A DNA stretch of 64,000 bases from Scalesia atractyloides. Lineage: Eukaryota > Streptophyta > Magnoliopsida > Asterales > Asteraceae. Below the pieces are notes generated by a model. It worked only from the letters and a program-made list of their open reading frames with translations, was not told the origin of the DNA and did not search any database. The position numbers and the translations under genes were made by a program. Positions 11,402-22,081 of this stretch are shown here, one piece after another. Within the stretch, counting starts at the first letter, position 1. Each line of letters starts with the position of its first letter. The stretch spans positions 66,882,157 through 66,946,156 of the forward strand of contig CAMTDV010000028.1 in the NCBI GenBank assembly GCA_947069175.1, read 5' to 3'.

Positions 11402-13505
11402 TTCCCGATGACGTTTCAGGACTTCTCTGTGCGAGAAGTCGAATTCCAAATCGATCTTGTACCTGGTGCTACACCAGTCGCAAAATCTCCATATCGGTTA
11501 GCCCCATCTGAGATGAAAGAGTTAGCTAGTCAGCTGCAAGAGTTGACTGACAAGGGATTTATACGTCCTAGCTCATCACCTTGGGGTGCGCTGGTTCTTT
11601 TCGTGAAGAAGAAAGATGGAACTTTCAGTATGTGTATCGACTATAGAGAGCTCAACAAGCTGACCATCAAGAACCGCTATCCTTTACCTCATATCGATGA
11701 TCTTCTAGATCAACTATAGGGTGCCACCTGTTTCTCCAAAATCGATCTTCCTTCTGGTTATCACCAAATTAGAGTACGTGAAGAGGACATCCCTAAGACT
11801 GCTTTTCGAACTCGTTAGAGACACTATGAATTCATGGTTATACCTTTTGGTTTGACCAATGCTCCTGCTGTTTTCATGGATTTAATGAGTAGGGTGTGTA
11901 AACCCTATCTCGATCGTTTCATCATAGTTTTCATTGATGATATGATTATATACTCCAAGACCAAATCCGATCATGAGCGACATCTTCGACTTATTCTAAC
12001 ACTCTTGAGAACCGAAAAACTTTATGCTAAGTTCTCGAAGTGCGAGTTTTGGTTAAAGAGGTATGATTTCTTGGTCATGTCGTTAACAACAAAGGGATTC
12101 ATGTCGATCCTGCAAAGATCAAAGCAATACAAGAATGGCAAGCGCCATGCACTCCTACTGAAGTTAGGTCATTTCTTGGTCTAGCTGGTTATTATCGATG
12201 TTTCATCGCAAATTTCTCTCGTATCGCCGTTCCACTAACAGCCTTGACTCACAAGGGTAAACCCTTTATTTGGGGGCCCAAACAAGAAGAGGCTTTTCAA
12301 ACATTGAAGAAAAATCTTTGTGATGTACCTATCCTTACACTTCCTGATGGTTGTGAAGACTTCGTGGTTTATTGTGACGCGTCAGGGCAAGGTTTAGGTT
12401 GTGTTCTAATGCAAAGAGAAAAGGTGATAGCCTATGCCTCAAGGCAGCTCAAAGTGCATGAAAAGAACTATACCACTCACGACCTAGAACTTGGAGCAGT
12501 CGTGTTCGCTCTAAAGATATGGAGACACTACCTCTATGATACCAAGTGTGAAATCTACACTGACCACAAGAGCCTTCAACATATCTTCAATAAAAAAGAG
12601 TTGAACATGAGGCAGCAACGGTGGGTCGAACTTCTAAATGATTATGATTGTGAAATCCGATATCATCCTGGCAAGGCCAATGTTGTGGCTGACGCCCTCA
12701 GTCGAAAAGAGTATGCAAACTCCATCCGTCTGTTGTGTTCTCAAATTGCGACTGATCTTCAAAACCGAATTCGAGCAGCTCAACATACCTCCGTCACGGA
12801 AAATGATGTGCGAGATGAATTGTCTTGTGGAGCTGAACTCAAAATAGAAACAAAGTCTGATGGTATTCTTTATTATCTAAATCGTATTTGGATACCTAAT
12901 CGCGACAATCTTCGTACTTTTCTTATGAATGAGTCTTACAAAACACGATACTCCATACATCCAGGTGCTGATAAGATGTATCAAGACCTACGATACTCAT
13001 ATTGGTGGCCTGGCATAAAGAAAGATATCGCTATATTTGTCTCCAAGTGCTTACATGTTCTAAGGTAAAAGCTGAGCATCAACGACCTTCAGGGTTACTC
13101 GTCCAACCTGAAATACCTGTTTAGAAGTGGGAAAACATAACCATGGACTTCATTACCGGGTTACCTTGCACCTCCAGTGGGTATGACACCATTTGGGTTT
13201 TATTGATCGTCTCACTAAATCAGCTCATTTCATTCCAATCCGTGAAGACTACAAGAATGAGAAGTTAGCTCGTATCTATATTAATGAAATTGTAAGCCGT
13301 CATGGAGTGCCCTTAAGTATCATATCAGATCGAGAAGACCGTTTTACTTCACGAACATGGCAAGCCGTACAATCAGCTTTGTGTACACGATTAAGTCTCA
13401 GTACTGCCTTTCACCCTCAAACTGATAGTCAATCTGAGCGCACCATACAAACCCTTGAAGACATGTTGCGAGCATGTGTCATAGACTTCAAGGGTAATTG
13501 GGACA
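11402..13505 (+). pseudogene. Tekay-1 reverse transcriptase, RNase H and integrase, decayed
   Basis: Continues the fragment ending at 334. The RT part starts [20 protein letters not shown] at about 11447 and has the catalytic FIDDMIIYS near 11930, where the usual FIDDILIYS has two substitutions. RNase H ([11 protein letters not shown]) is near 12375 and the integrase zinc-binding region near 12950. The integrase core runs to KGNWD at 13505, where copia-1 interrupts. Stops fall at about 11717-11719 (LLDQL then TAG) and 11816-11818, and frames change near 12060, 13060 and 13190. The protein cannot be made. The amino-acid sequence is close to Tekay-2, so they belong to one lineage. Confidence 0.9.
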
Positions 13506-13936
13506 TGTCGATCCCCTAGTCCTTATGGATCTTGACAGAATCGTCTATCTAATCTAGAGTGCGGAATCCCCTAGATCAGATTTCACATAAAACACAAGAA
13601 AACAAACACGAATTCCTTTAAACAGTCTTCTATTGATTATCCAACACTATGTGTTTACAATCAATTTAAGACACTCTAGAAATATCTCAGCCACTCTCAC
13701 AGATTTCTTCCAACCAACTTTTCTCAACTTATCTTTTCTCTGTGTCTCAACTAAAACCCTAATGCATAACATGTATTTATACTGCATGTTCACATACTAG
13801 GCTTTAGACTGGGCTAGGCCATTCTCCAACCCCATTACAACTCTAAACAAGCTAAACACAAATACTAAGCCCAATACAAAATATCCAAAGACTAACTATT
13901 AAACTATTAAGCTGTTGTCACCAATATGCACCAACA
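13506..13936 (-). repeat. Copia-1 3' LTR
   Basis: 431 bp; it matches 18484-18902 with a few small differences. The polypurine tract follows at 13937-13950 (minus strand GTCAAGGGGGAGTC). In element sense the LTR begins TGTTGG, typical of copia LTRs. Confidence 0.93.
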
Positions 13937-13950
13937 GACTCCCCCTTGAC

Positions 13951-15620
13951 AATAGCTTCATAGTGTAACTTTGTCTTCAAACATCTTGTGGTTTTGGTCT
14001 TTGGATAACTTCAGCTACACACAGATTCTGACATTAACAGACTCCCCCTAAGCTGATGCATCCAATCACCAAATCTTCCATTCTTCGTAGATTAGTGAGC
14101 TAGCATTCTCTGGTTAAGCTCATATAACCAAATTCCTCAATATCTCCCTTTGTAATGTAGTAGAAGGATCCTACCGTGCATCTTCACACATTCTGTACTC
14201 CATTCTTAAAATGTACTTTACTTGAGTTCTGCACTTCATTTTGATAACTGCATCAATCTGTTTAGAAACACAAGTAAGTAACTCGAAAAACCATTAGTCA
14301 TTTTCTACATTAAAGATAAACCAATATTTTATCTTATCATGCAAAAACAAACAACTTATCAGATCAAACTGGGAGACTTTAAAAACAAATATTTTTGTAT
14401 TTTTATATTTTCTGAAAACAAATAACCAAACAAGAAAACAAACACTCTGTTTTTGGGAGAATCACCGGTAAGAAGATCATATCAGCAACATCAAACTGTT
14501 CTCACATATTTTGATTGTTTTATATGCAATATTCATGAATAGCAGTCCAAGACGATTACCAGTATTGTTTATCCACTTAAACAAAATCCATGAACATTTC
14601 AAGTACCATTACCTCGTGATCTGTTTAGATAATTTATACTGATATACTAGTGTGTCCCACTTCAGGACATACCCCCGCGATCAAGGTAAGCACAAAAATT
14701 CATCGTAGTAGGTGAGTATACCGAAATTCATCCTTTGAATTACAACGTTAGATAATTGGTGATCAGGTCAGTATTTCCATACAACAAATAGACCAAAATA
14801 TCCAACGAGGGTGAGGACAAATACCAAATTTTGGTACGAATAATGCGATTTTGCACATTTGAATGATTCTCTAGGAGAGCTTCTTCAATATTTGGGATTT
14901 GGCATTTTAGCTCTTTTAGGATATCATGGTTGTGCCTAGGTCAGCATATATCTGGATGCAGCAGAAGGACAACTTTGATACCTCGGATGAAATAACGATA
15001 TAAAGACCTAACCTCAGATTTTGGCAATCTATCAACGCAAGATTTAAGGTTATAAGACCATACGCCACTAATATGTTACCCACTCATACACAGTTTAGTT
15101 TATTTGTATCCCAAGGTAAGTTGATTATTTCATGCCTTTTGCCTACTGGTACATCATATGATGAAGCTGCTATCACACTTAAGCAATTTACTTTTAATTT
15201 CAATGTGACAGTCTAACTTACTGATGTACTATCATTTCTTCCTTTTGACACAGTGAAAAACACATTTTTGATTTTCTATTTTTTTATGTTTTTTTTTATT
15301 TTTGAAAACACTTTACCCTTTTCAACTTACTCCCCCCTAAACTCACACACTAACTAAAACTCTTTTGGCTTAGGGAAATTTCTCCCCCTAAATTTTTGTT
15401 TTTATGGAGTAAAGTTTAAAAAACAGAAATTTAAACACAAACAGACTCCCACTTCAACCTGACAAGTAGGTTTTTCACTTTTAGTAAACATTGTCTGTCA
15501 CGGAAGTAAATAATTTGTTACCATATGTAACCTACTATTCACCTCAGATGATTTACAGGAATAACCACTGTTGAACAAATCAACAGTCCTTCTTGGTAAT
15601 CCTGCACACACTCAACAACT
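13951..15620 (-). other. Copia-1 3' non-coding region
   Basis: No convincing ORF. Stretches at about 14520-15130 resemble the copia-2 region at about 25680-26270, including a shared block around CATACCCCC and GGTGAGTATACC. T- and C-rich pieces such as TCCCCCTAA mimic polypurine tracts on the other strand. Confidence 0.6.
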
Positions 15621-15629
15621 TAGTTAGAC

Positions 15630-17146
15630 TGGGGGACCCAAGCCTTAAAGGTCTTGGGTCATCCAGATTCATCAATCACTGGAATATCCATCCAATATCT
15701 ATCACACCGTACTGGTGTCTTGGAAGTCTTCCTAGCTGTTGAACAAGATTTATAATTTCCACAGACCCTTGACCACAAGAATTCCCATAAACTCTTGGAT
15801 TTTCCGACCTTGAAAATTATTATCTCGAAACCATCTTCTCCCATTATTATAATCTGATCTTTGAAAATTTTTTGATTGTTTTGAACATTCGAGTTACTAA
15901 AACCCCTATATTCGTTTCTTCTTTGAAAGTTTCGATTACCACAAGTTTGGTATCGATTTCGATATCCAAATTTTTTACTTTAAAACGAACTTGATTGACC
16001 CTTATTGTGACATGATTTAGAGAAGAGTTTCTTGAACCAACAAATCTTCTTGATATTGAAGGTTTAGGTTGAAATCTCGGTTGATCTGTCTGAAAACTTG
16101 ATTTAACATTTTTACTTGAACCAACCTGATTTCCATCCTTAACCTCAACTTCAGCCTCTCTTTCTTACCCTTTTTAAATGGAGAACAACTAGCCACATGT
16201 CCTTTTTTTGTGACATTTAAAACAAGATCTTTTCTTAAAAGTTTTCTTTCTGTTAGATCCCTTTTTAAATGATTTGACTGTTTTGTCTTTAGTATCCTCA
16301 TCCTCTTTATGAGGTGTACTATTAGACCTAACAGATTCTTTCAAAGAACTTGGACTATCAGGTATGTCGACTATTATCGTATCCACTATAGCTGGTATAG
16401 TACGAACAAAATCCGTTAGCTCATTTTCATTTGGTAAAAAGGAGTAATCCTTATCCTCAGAAGATGGAGCTTTACTAAACCCCACTCCTGATATATCACT
16501 ACTCCTTTTCAAACTTTTCTGAATTTGAGTCCGGACTAACGAGGATTCTCCAAATTTATCTAACTTTCTATGAAGTTCAATAATTTTGGCATGTGCACCA
16601 GCCAATTCTGTGCACTTTTCAGAAAGCTCGTTAGTCTTATCCTTCACAGTTTCACGAGCTAAATCAATGATCTGTAATAGTTCATTGACTTTGCTGGTTA
16701 AACTGATGATTTCTTGTTCATTTGAATTGAGTGTATTTAAAAAATTTGACTCCCTTTTACTAAAAAGAACATTAGACTCTTTCAATTTTTCTTATTCAAC
16801 TAACAAAATTTTGTTTTGCTCCGATAATTTGTCAACTTTACTTAGTAGTTCAGTGCAATTATGACAGGAATGACTTACAGATTAAAATTGTACCTGTACC
16901 TTTGCTGTAAGCTCATCTGTATCATCCATGCACACTGTAGCTTTTGCATCCTTGACTTCCATTCTCTCCTTCTCAGCTTCCTTCTTCTCTACTATCTTAC
17001 CAGCTTCTTCACCAATCTTCACAGGTGCAGTCTCACTCACACATGTACTTTATCTTGAAGCACTCTGATAACGTTTTTCTAAAGCTTCCCACAGCTCTCT
17101 AGACGATCCATACCTATTACAATATATATCGAGATGGAATCCGGAA
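15630..17146 (-). pseudogene. Copia-1 Gag, frameshifted
   Basis: Read from right to left, the UBN2-like Gag segment ends near ELWEALEKRYQ (about 17060-17110). A coiled-coil-rich stretch follows (16189-16785: NEQEIISLTSKVNELLQI, then ELSEKCTELAGAHAKIIELH). Then come a lysine-rich linker, a CCHC knuckle (CFKCHKKGHVASC, about 16190-16235) and a C-terminal piece at 15650-15844 (DIPVIDESGRPKTFKAWVP). The knuckle is split by a frameshift in a T-run at about 16204-16210. Several other shifts occur. The N-terminal part of Gag is absent. Gag builds the particle and binds element RNA through the knuckle (family knowledge). Confidence 0.78.
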
Positions 17147-17155
17147 TAGCTACTG

Positions 17156-17402
17156 GAGTAAATTGCACAAAACATCCTTTATGTTTCCTCAAACTTGCAG
17201 GTTCCAGCCTTAATGCTTAAAAGTTGCTAAAAACAGCCTTTAAGTTTATTCTTGTTGCGGGTTCAATCCTTTACAGCTAACCACGTTATTTTCTTCAGTT
17301 AAGTTCCCTCACATGCATAACATGTGAGGGTATATTCGTCATTTTGGTTGATCTTCCACCCACTTCAATTATAAAAAAAAGAATATTTAAGTTTTAACCT
17401 AG
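17156..17402 (+). repeat. MULE-1 left TIR
   Basis: About 247 bp, inverted match to 17851-18097 with scattered differences. The outer end is GAGTAAATTGCACAAAACAT. Confidence 0.93.
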
Positions 17403-17413
17403 TTTAAACAAAG

Positions 17414-17689
17414 TTTGGTAAAACGTACGCGACTACAGAGGAGCACGATTACCGTTTGATAGTGTTTAAGTCTAACTTGCGGCGTCCTAAGCGTTACCAG
17501 TTGCTGGATCCGACTACTGAACACGGTGTTACGAAGTTCTTTGATTTGACGGCATCGAAGTTCTGTGAGAGGTATCTAGGGTTGAAGAGTCGTTTGTCAT
17601 TTCCGTCTGATGCGAATAAGGCGCCGATTCTTCTAACTGATGATAATCCTGAAGAGTTTGATTGGCATGATCAAAATCTGTGTTAATCT
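17414..17689 (+). pseudogene. Captured RD19-like papain-type cysteine protease fragment
   Basis: The frame from 17414 reads FGKTYATTEEHDYRLIVFKS, then HGVTKFFDLTASKFCERYLG and FDWHDQ. This is the inhibitor I29 propeptide of RD19/cathepsin F-type plant proteases, including the end of the ERFNIN helix and the GVTKF.DLT motif, and then the first residues of the mature enzyme. The normal FDWRDHGAV start is altered to FDWHDQ. The frame stops at 17687-17689, before any catalytic Cys, His or Asn. There is no signal peptide or start Met in the element. It is a partial exon and cannot encode an active protease. The family call rests on my recognition of the motif pattern. Confidence 0.75.
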
Positions 17690-17850
17690 TTACAGCTTAG
17701 GGGGCTAGCTTAACAAGATTCCTATCTTAATTCCGGGTTCGCCGGAATACGGCGAAGTCGCCGGAGAAGAAGACCGGAAAAGAGGGTGTTTGGTTTTTAA
17801 AAGTTTGGTTTTATTGCACATTAGTCCCTATGGTTAGAAGTTTTTTAAAA

Positions 17851-18097
17851 TAGGTTAAACCTTAAATATTCTTTTTTCTTATAATTGACGTGGGTGGAAG
17901 ATCAACCAAAATGACGAATATACCCTCACATGTTATGCATGTGACGGAACTTAACTGAAGAAAATAACGTGGTTAGATGTAAAAGATTGAACCCGCAACA
18001 AAAATAAACTTAAAGGCTGTTTTTAGCAACTTTTAAACATTAAGGCTGGAACCTGTAAGTTTGAGGAAACATAAAGGATGTTTTGTGCAATTTACTC
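17851..18097 (-). repeat. MULE-1 right TIR
   Basis: Inverted partner of 17156-17402; its outer end is at 18097. Confidence 0.93.
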
Positions 18098-18106
18098 TAG
18101 CTACTG

Positions 18107-18469
18107 ATATGAAATCCAATCCGAAATGGCTTCTGATCCGAAATAAAATCCGAAATGGAATCCGAAATGGCTTTTCTGATCCGAATTGCACTGTTTTCCA
18201 GATCCGAAATGCAGATTCTGCTCCAAAATTCAAGTATTCAATCCGAATTACTATGCTTTTTAATCCGGAATACAAGTCTTCAATCCGAAATGCCTTCACT
18301 TCTGATCCGAAATGGCTTTCTTCAATCCGAAATGCCTACTGTTAATCTGAAATACTTGCTGAAACGCTAAAACAGCCGTCACACACTTCAAGAACAGCCT
18401 CCAAAACGCCCAAAAATCCAATTTTTCTGCTGTCACGATTCTGAACCGAGCAATAATCAAGAGCTGATT
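18107..18469 (-). repeat. Copia-1 leader with ATCCGAAATG repeats
   Basis: About ten copies of ATCCGAAATG and variants (ATCCGAATT, ATCCGGAAT) over 260 bp, spaced irregularly at about 10-25 bp. The same motif fills the copia-2 leader and 24819-25450. The two ORFs across it are products of the repeat. Confidence 0.8.
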
Positions 18470-18483
18470 GCTCTGATACCAAT
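18470..18483 (-). other. Copia-1 primer-binding site (tRNA-iMet)
   Basis: The minus strand reads ATTGGTATCAGAGC, directly beside the 5' LTR. Confidence 0.92.
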
Positions 18484-18902
18484 TGTAGGTCCCCTAGTCC
18501 TTATGGATCTTGAAGGAATCGTCTATCTAATCTAGAGTGCGGAATCCCCTAGATCAGATTTCACAAAAACACAAGAACACAAACACGAATTCCTTTAAAA
18601 CAGTCTTCTATTGATTATCCAACACTATGTGTTTACAATCAATTCAAGACACTCTAGAAATCTCTCAGCCACTCTCATAGATTTCTTCCAACCAACTTTT
18701 CTCAACTTATCTTTTCTCTGTGTCTCAACTAAAACCCTAATGCATAACATGTATTTATACTGCATGTTCACATACTAGGCTTTAGACTGGGCTAGGCCAT
18801 TCTCCAACCCCATTAAACAAGCTAAACACAAATACTAAGCCAATACAAAATATCCAAAGACTTATTAAACTATTAAGCTGTTGTCACCAATATGCACCAA
18901 CA
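18484..18902 (-). repeat. Copia-1 5' LTR
   Basis: 419 bp. The plus strand starts TGTAGGTCCCC and ends CCAACA. It is slightly shorter than the 3' LTR owing to small deletions near 18815 and 18860. Confidence 0.93.
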
Positions 18903-19594
18903 GGACACTCATCTACCGTTAGTTGAATTTTCGTACAACAATAGCTATCATTCAAGCATCAGTATGGCTTCTTTTAAAGCTTTACATGGTCGTAAGTGCC
19001 GATCTCCTATATGTTGGCACGAAATTGGTGAAGCGCAAATCACTGGACCTGAATTGATCCAAGAAACGACTGACAAAATCCTTCAGATCCGCAATAATCT
19101 CCTAGCTGCTCGAAGTCTTCAAAAGAGTTACGCTGATAAACGACGAAAGCCACTATAGTTTTGTGTTGGGGATCAAGTACTTTTGAAAGTATCACTGTGG
19201 AAGGGAGTGGTTCGTTTTGGTCAAAAAGGCAAGTTAGCACCACGCTATGTGGAACATTCAAGATACTCGAAAGAGTTGGTCCTGTGGCATACAAGCTTGA
19301 CTTACTAGAAGAACTCAACAGAATTCATCTCACGTTTCACGTATCAAACTTGAAAAAGTGTCTCGCCGATGAAAACCTCCATTTTTAGAAGATATTCAAA
19401 TCGATGAATCAATGCATTTTGTTGAAAAACCTGTAGAAATCATGGACTTTGGTGAAAAGCATTTGAGACGTAGTCGTATTCCAATAGTCAGGGTGCGTTG
19501 GGAGTTGAAACGAGGACCTGAGTTTACTTGGGAACGCGAAGACTCGATGCGCGAGAAATACCAGCATCTTTTTCCAGTTGCAGCTACTACTTAA
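18903..19594 (+). pseudogene. Tekay-1 integrase C-terminus and chromodomain
   Basis: Resumes after copia-1 at [16 protein letters not shown] and runs through [20 protein letters not shown], the integrase C-terminal domain and the chromodomain-like tail ([20 protein letters not shown]), ending EKYQHLFPVAATT with a stop at 19592-19594. There is an in-frame TAG at 19156-19158 after RRKPL, a base loss near 19250 and a further break near 19388. It serves as the undamaged reference for the two Tekay-2 lesions at 3720 and 3754. Confidence 0.9.
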
Positions 19595-19613
19595 ATTTCG
19601 GGACGAAATTTCT

Positions 19614-19628
19614 AAAAGTAGAGGATAC
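19614..19628 (+). other. Tekay-1 polypurine tract
   Basis: AAAAGTAGAGGATAC directly before TGTAACA, one base different from Tekay-2. Confidence 0.88.
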
Positions 19629-19739
19629 TGTAACATTTATGTAATAAATAAATTACATAATTAAAATAATAATTAATAAAGGAATAAATTAAATAACCTT
19701 TATATAACAAAAAGAAATAAAATAATAAAAATAAAAGGA

Positions 19740-19812
19740 GTAGCCGGGATTCGAACCTGGATACCCCCACAAACTCCACACACTCACAGCACCACTGCAC
19801 TGCACACACTAG
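19740..19812 (-). other. Antisense tRNA-like unit with T-run, Tekay-1 LTR
   Basis: The minus strand has B box GGTTCGAATCC and a degraded A-box region. A minus-strand T-run (TTTTATTTTTATTATTTT) begins a few bases past the module. Position and orientation match the units in Tekay-2 and Tekay-3. Confidence 0.55.
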
Positions 19813-20368
19813 TTGTGATGAAACCAAATAAACTAAGTTTAATATACAAACAAGTGCAAAGTCTGCATAATCAATGTCTGAAATCAGTAACAACTCATTC
19901 CATAATTCAAATCAAAACCTTCAACTCGGTTGTTAAGAACCGGAAATCACGGTTAACGGTTATAAGTTCGCGAAATCAAGATCAAAGTAACTCAAACCGT
20001 TTCAAAATCAAGAATATTTCCAAATCTTGAAACCGAAAATCCTTCAATCATTGAGCCTATAAATTCAACCTTAATCGTCTGATTAAACTCGTTCATTTTT
20101 TCAAAAAAATTCTACTCTTATTCTCCTCTCAAATTTTCAGAAAACTTGTTCAAGTTGGTTGCCGGAAAAACTCCTGTCTCGCGGAATCTTCTGTCTCAAC
20201 TGCGACACTCTTCTGTTTCGGTATATATCTTCCTCTCCAGTCTGAATTTATAAAATGTTATGATTATTTGATCAAAGCAAAGATATCCAGTCGGGTTCTG
20301 GGTTTAATTTAATGAAGAAGATGAAGTTTAGTTAGAATATAAGTATAGTTAATCTTGGTGTCTTAATC

Positions 20369-20784
20369 AGGTTAGACACGCAGTCCAGTGGTGGACTGTT
20401 GCATTTCACACAAATGATACCGGGTTCGAATCCTAACACGTCGCCGATTTTCTGATTTAAACCAAATCTTTTTACTTATACATATATTAACTTCTTGCAA
20501 GTATATAAGTATAATATAATTCAGGACTATACTGGCTTAGACACCCAGCCCAGTTGGTAGGGCTGGATGCATTACACAACAGAGGTCACGGGTTCAAACT
20601 CAGGCATAGACACCGGTTCGTTGATTTTGAAATCTTTTTAAATTAAATAATTTCTGAAATATTCTAATAAGTATATAAGAGTAATTAAAATCAGATAACT
20701 TACGGGTTAGACATTTAGCTCAGTTGGTAAAGTCTGCGTGCACATATACGGGAGGTCATAAGTTTGAACCTCACACACGCTGCC
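20369..20784 (+). other. Three tandem tRNA-like modules in Tekay-1 LTR
   Basis: At 20369-20445, 20534-20616 and 20703-20784, about 167 bp apart. Each begins with a variant of GGTTAGACAC, has a D-arm-like piece (the third reads TTTAGCTCAGTTGG) and a B-box-like piece (GGGTTCGAATCC in the first). None forms a good acceptor stem. Confidence 0.68.
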
Positions 20785-20978
20785 AATATCGCCATCGAAC
20801 CGGTCAGACCACTGTCAGATCTGACAAGATTTTTTTATATTTTATATTATTTTTATATATTTATTTTAATTAAAAATCAATTAAAAACATTAAAAACAAG
20901 ATTTCGTAGGTTTAAAAATCCCAATAAATACCACAAAAATAATCTAAAAATCTAATAGAAAGTATTAAATTAAAATAT

Positions 20979-21969
20979 TGTAAGTCCCGTAAACAGATCA
21001 AATAGGTATCACCTGTCACACCCCGATTTTCGATGTAGCGGAAGCGTGTCGCGAAGTGTGGCAAGAGCGGCAATCGTTGCATTCAACCAAGTAAGTGACA
21101 ATTGTATTACATTACAAAACATTCATCCATACTTTTCATTTGACCATAATTTACATATAAACTTTTGTCTTTAAAACAAACCACAAGTTTAACAACATTA
21201 TTTAAAATTTAGACATAAGTTTATAAAACATAACAACAAAGACCGAATGAAACATAATATCTTGACTTCTCAACAAACGAACAAGATTTTTTTCCCCGAA
21301 GTCCATCCACTAGTTTCCAGTAATACATGTTAGTTTTGAAAACAATGTCAACAAAAGCTGTGAATTCATGTTATAAATTTTGTATCAAATGAATTATCAA
21401 AAACATTTGAAATAAACTTGTTTAATATAGCTTAATGGAACTTGCAAGATCATTAGTGTGTTGCAAGGATACTAATCTGTATGCCGAATAAGGTGGCAAC
21501 CAAACCTTGACGATTTATTATGTGTATGAGACACTGAATTTAGACACAAAAGCACTCTAATACGATATGTTATTATTGCCGTAATAGAGTGGGGCCCAAA
21601 CCCAATAGATCTATCCCCTTATTCCTTGGTACTTGTCTTTCATTAATGGCCCCAATGCTTGAGTCTTATTCACATGTGATCTAAATATTTTCATTTTCCC
21701 AGATAATCAATAGCGGAAATTATGATTAGGAAGAAGAACAACTTGAATAACTTTGAATGATTATAACTTGCATACACCAAAGATGTCAGATACAAGTTTT
21801 TTCTCTTCAACTCTTTAACCTTTTCTCTATGACCTAGCCCTTCTATTTATAAGCATCACTAAGCCCATAATTACAACCCTAGGCCCATTAGGCACTAGGA
21901 AGCCCATACAAACCCCAAAAGCCCAAATATATCCCTAATGAATAAACCTTCAATATTTCAAGCCCAACA
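20979..21969 (-). repeat. Copia-2 3' LTR (with internal insert)
   Basis: Matches 37896-38169 outside 21014-21703. The plus strand starts TGTAAGTCCCG and ends CCCAACA. The polypurine tract follows at 21970-21980 (minus strand TAGGGGGAGAA). Confidence 0.9.
21014..21703 (-). mobile_element. LTR-like insert in copia-2 3' LTR
   Basis: 690 bp absent from the other copia-2 LTR. It begins TGTCACACCCCG, the plus-strand look of the 3' end of a minus-strand Tekay LTR. No matching TGTTACA end and no clear target duplication are visible, so it is probably a truncated LTR fragment. Confidence 0.6.
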
Positions 21970-22081
21970 TTCTCCCCCTAGGTTTACTTCATTGGTCTTT
22001 CGGTTTAGCATCCACACCTAGCCATCCAGCGATGATACCAGCAACCGCAGCGGTCCAATCCTTAGCACAAACCTCGTACAA

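Larger units (their letters stand above)
17156..18097 (+). mobile_element. Pack-MULE (MULE-1) with cysteine-protease fragment
   Basis: A 942-bp element with long terminal inverted repeats (17156-17402 and 17851-18097), both starting GAGTAAATTGCAC. It is flanked by a perfect 9-bp duplication, TAGCTACTG (17147-17155 and 18098-18106). Long TIRs plus a 9-bp duplication define Mutator-like elements. No transposase is present. The interior carries a host-gene fragment, which makes it a Pack-MULE. The strand is arbitrary and follows the captured fragment. Confidence 0.95.
13506..18902 (-). mobile_element. Copia-1: non-autonomous Ty1/copia element
   Basis: A minus-strand element bounded by GGACA target duplications (13501-13505 and 18903-18907). 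It has LTRs of 431 and 419 bp (plus-strand start TGT, end CCAACA), a polypurine tract and an initiator-Met primer-binding site. Only gag is recognisable; protease, integrase, RT and RNase H are missing. It therefore depended on other copies to move, or was deleted after insertion. A Pack-MULE sits between its gag and leader. It splits the Tekay-1 integrase after the codons for GNWD. Confidence 0.93.
19629..20978 (+). repeat. Tekay-1 3' LTR, first part
   Basis: Starts TGTAACATTTATG and is broken at 20978 by copia-2. A TATA-like TATAAAT lies at 20058-20064. The rest of this LTR is 38170-38968. Confidence 0.9.
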
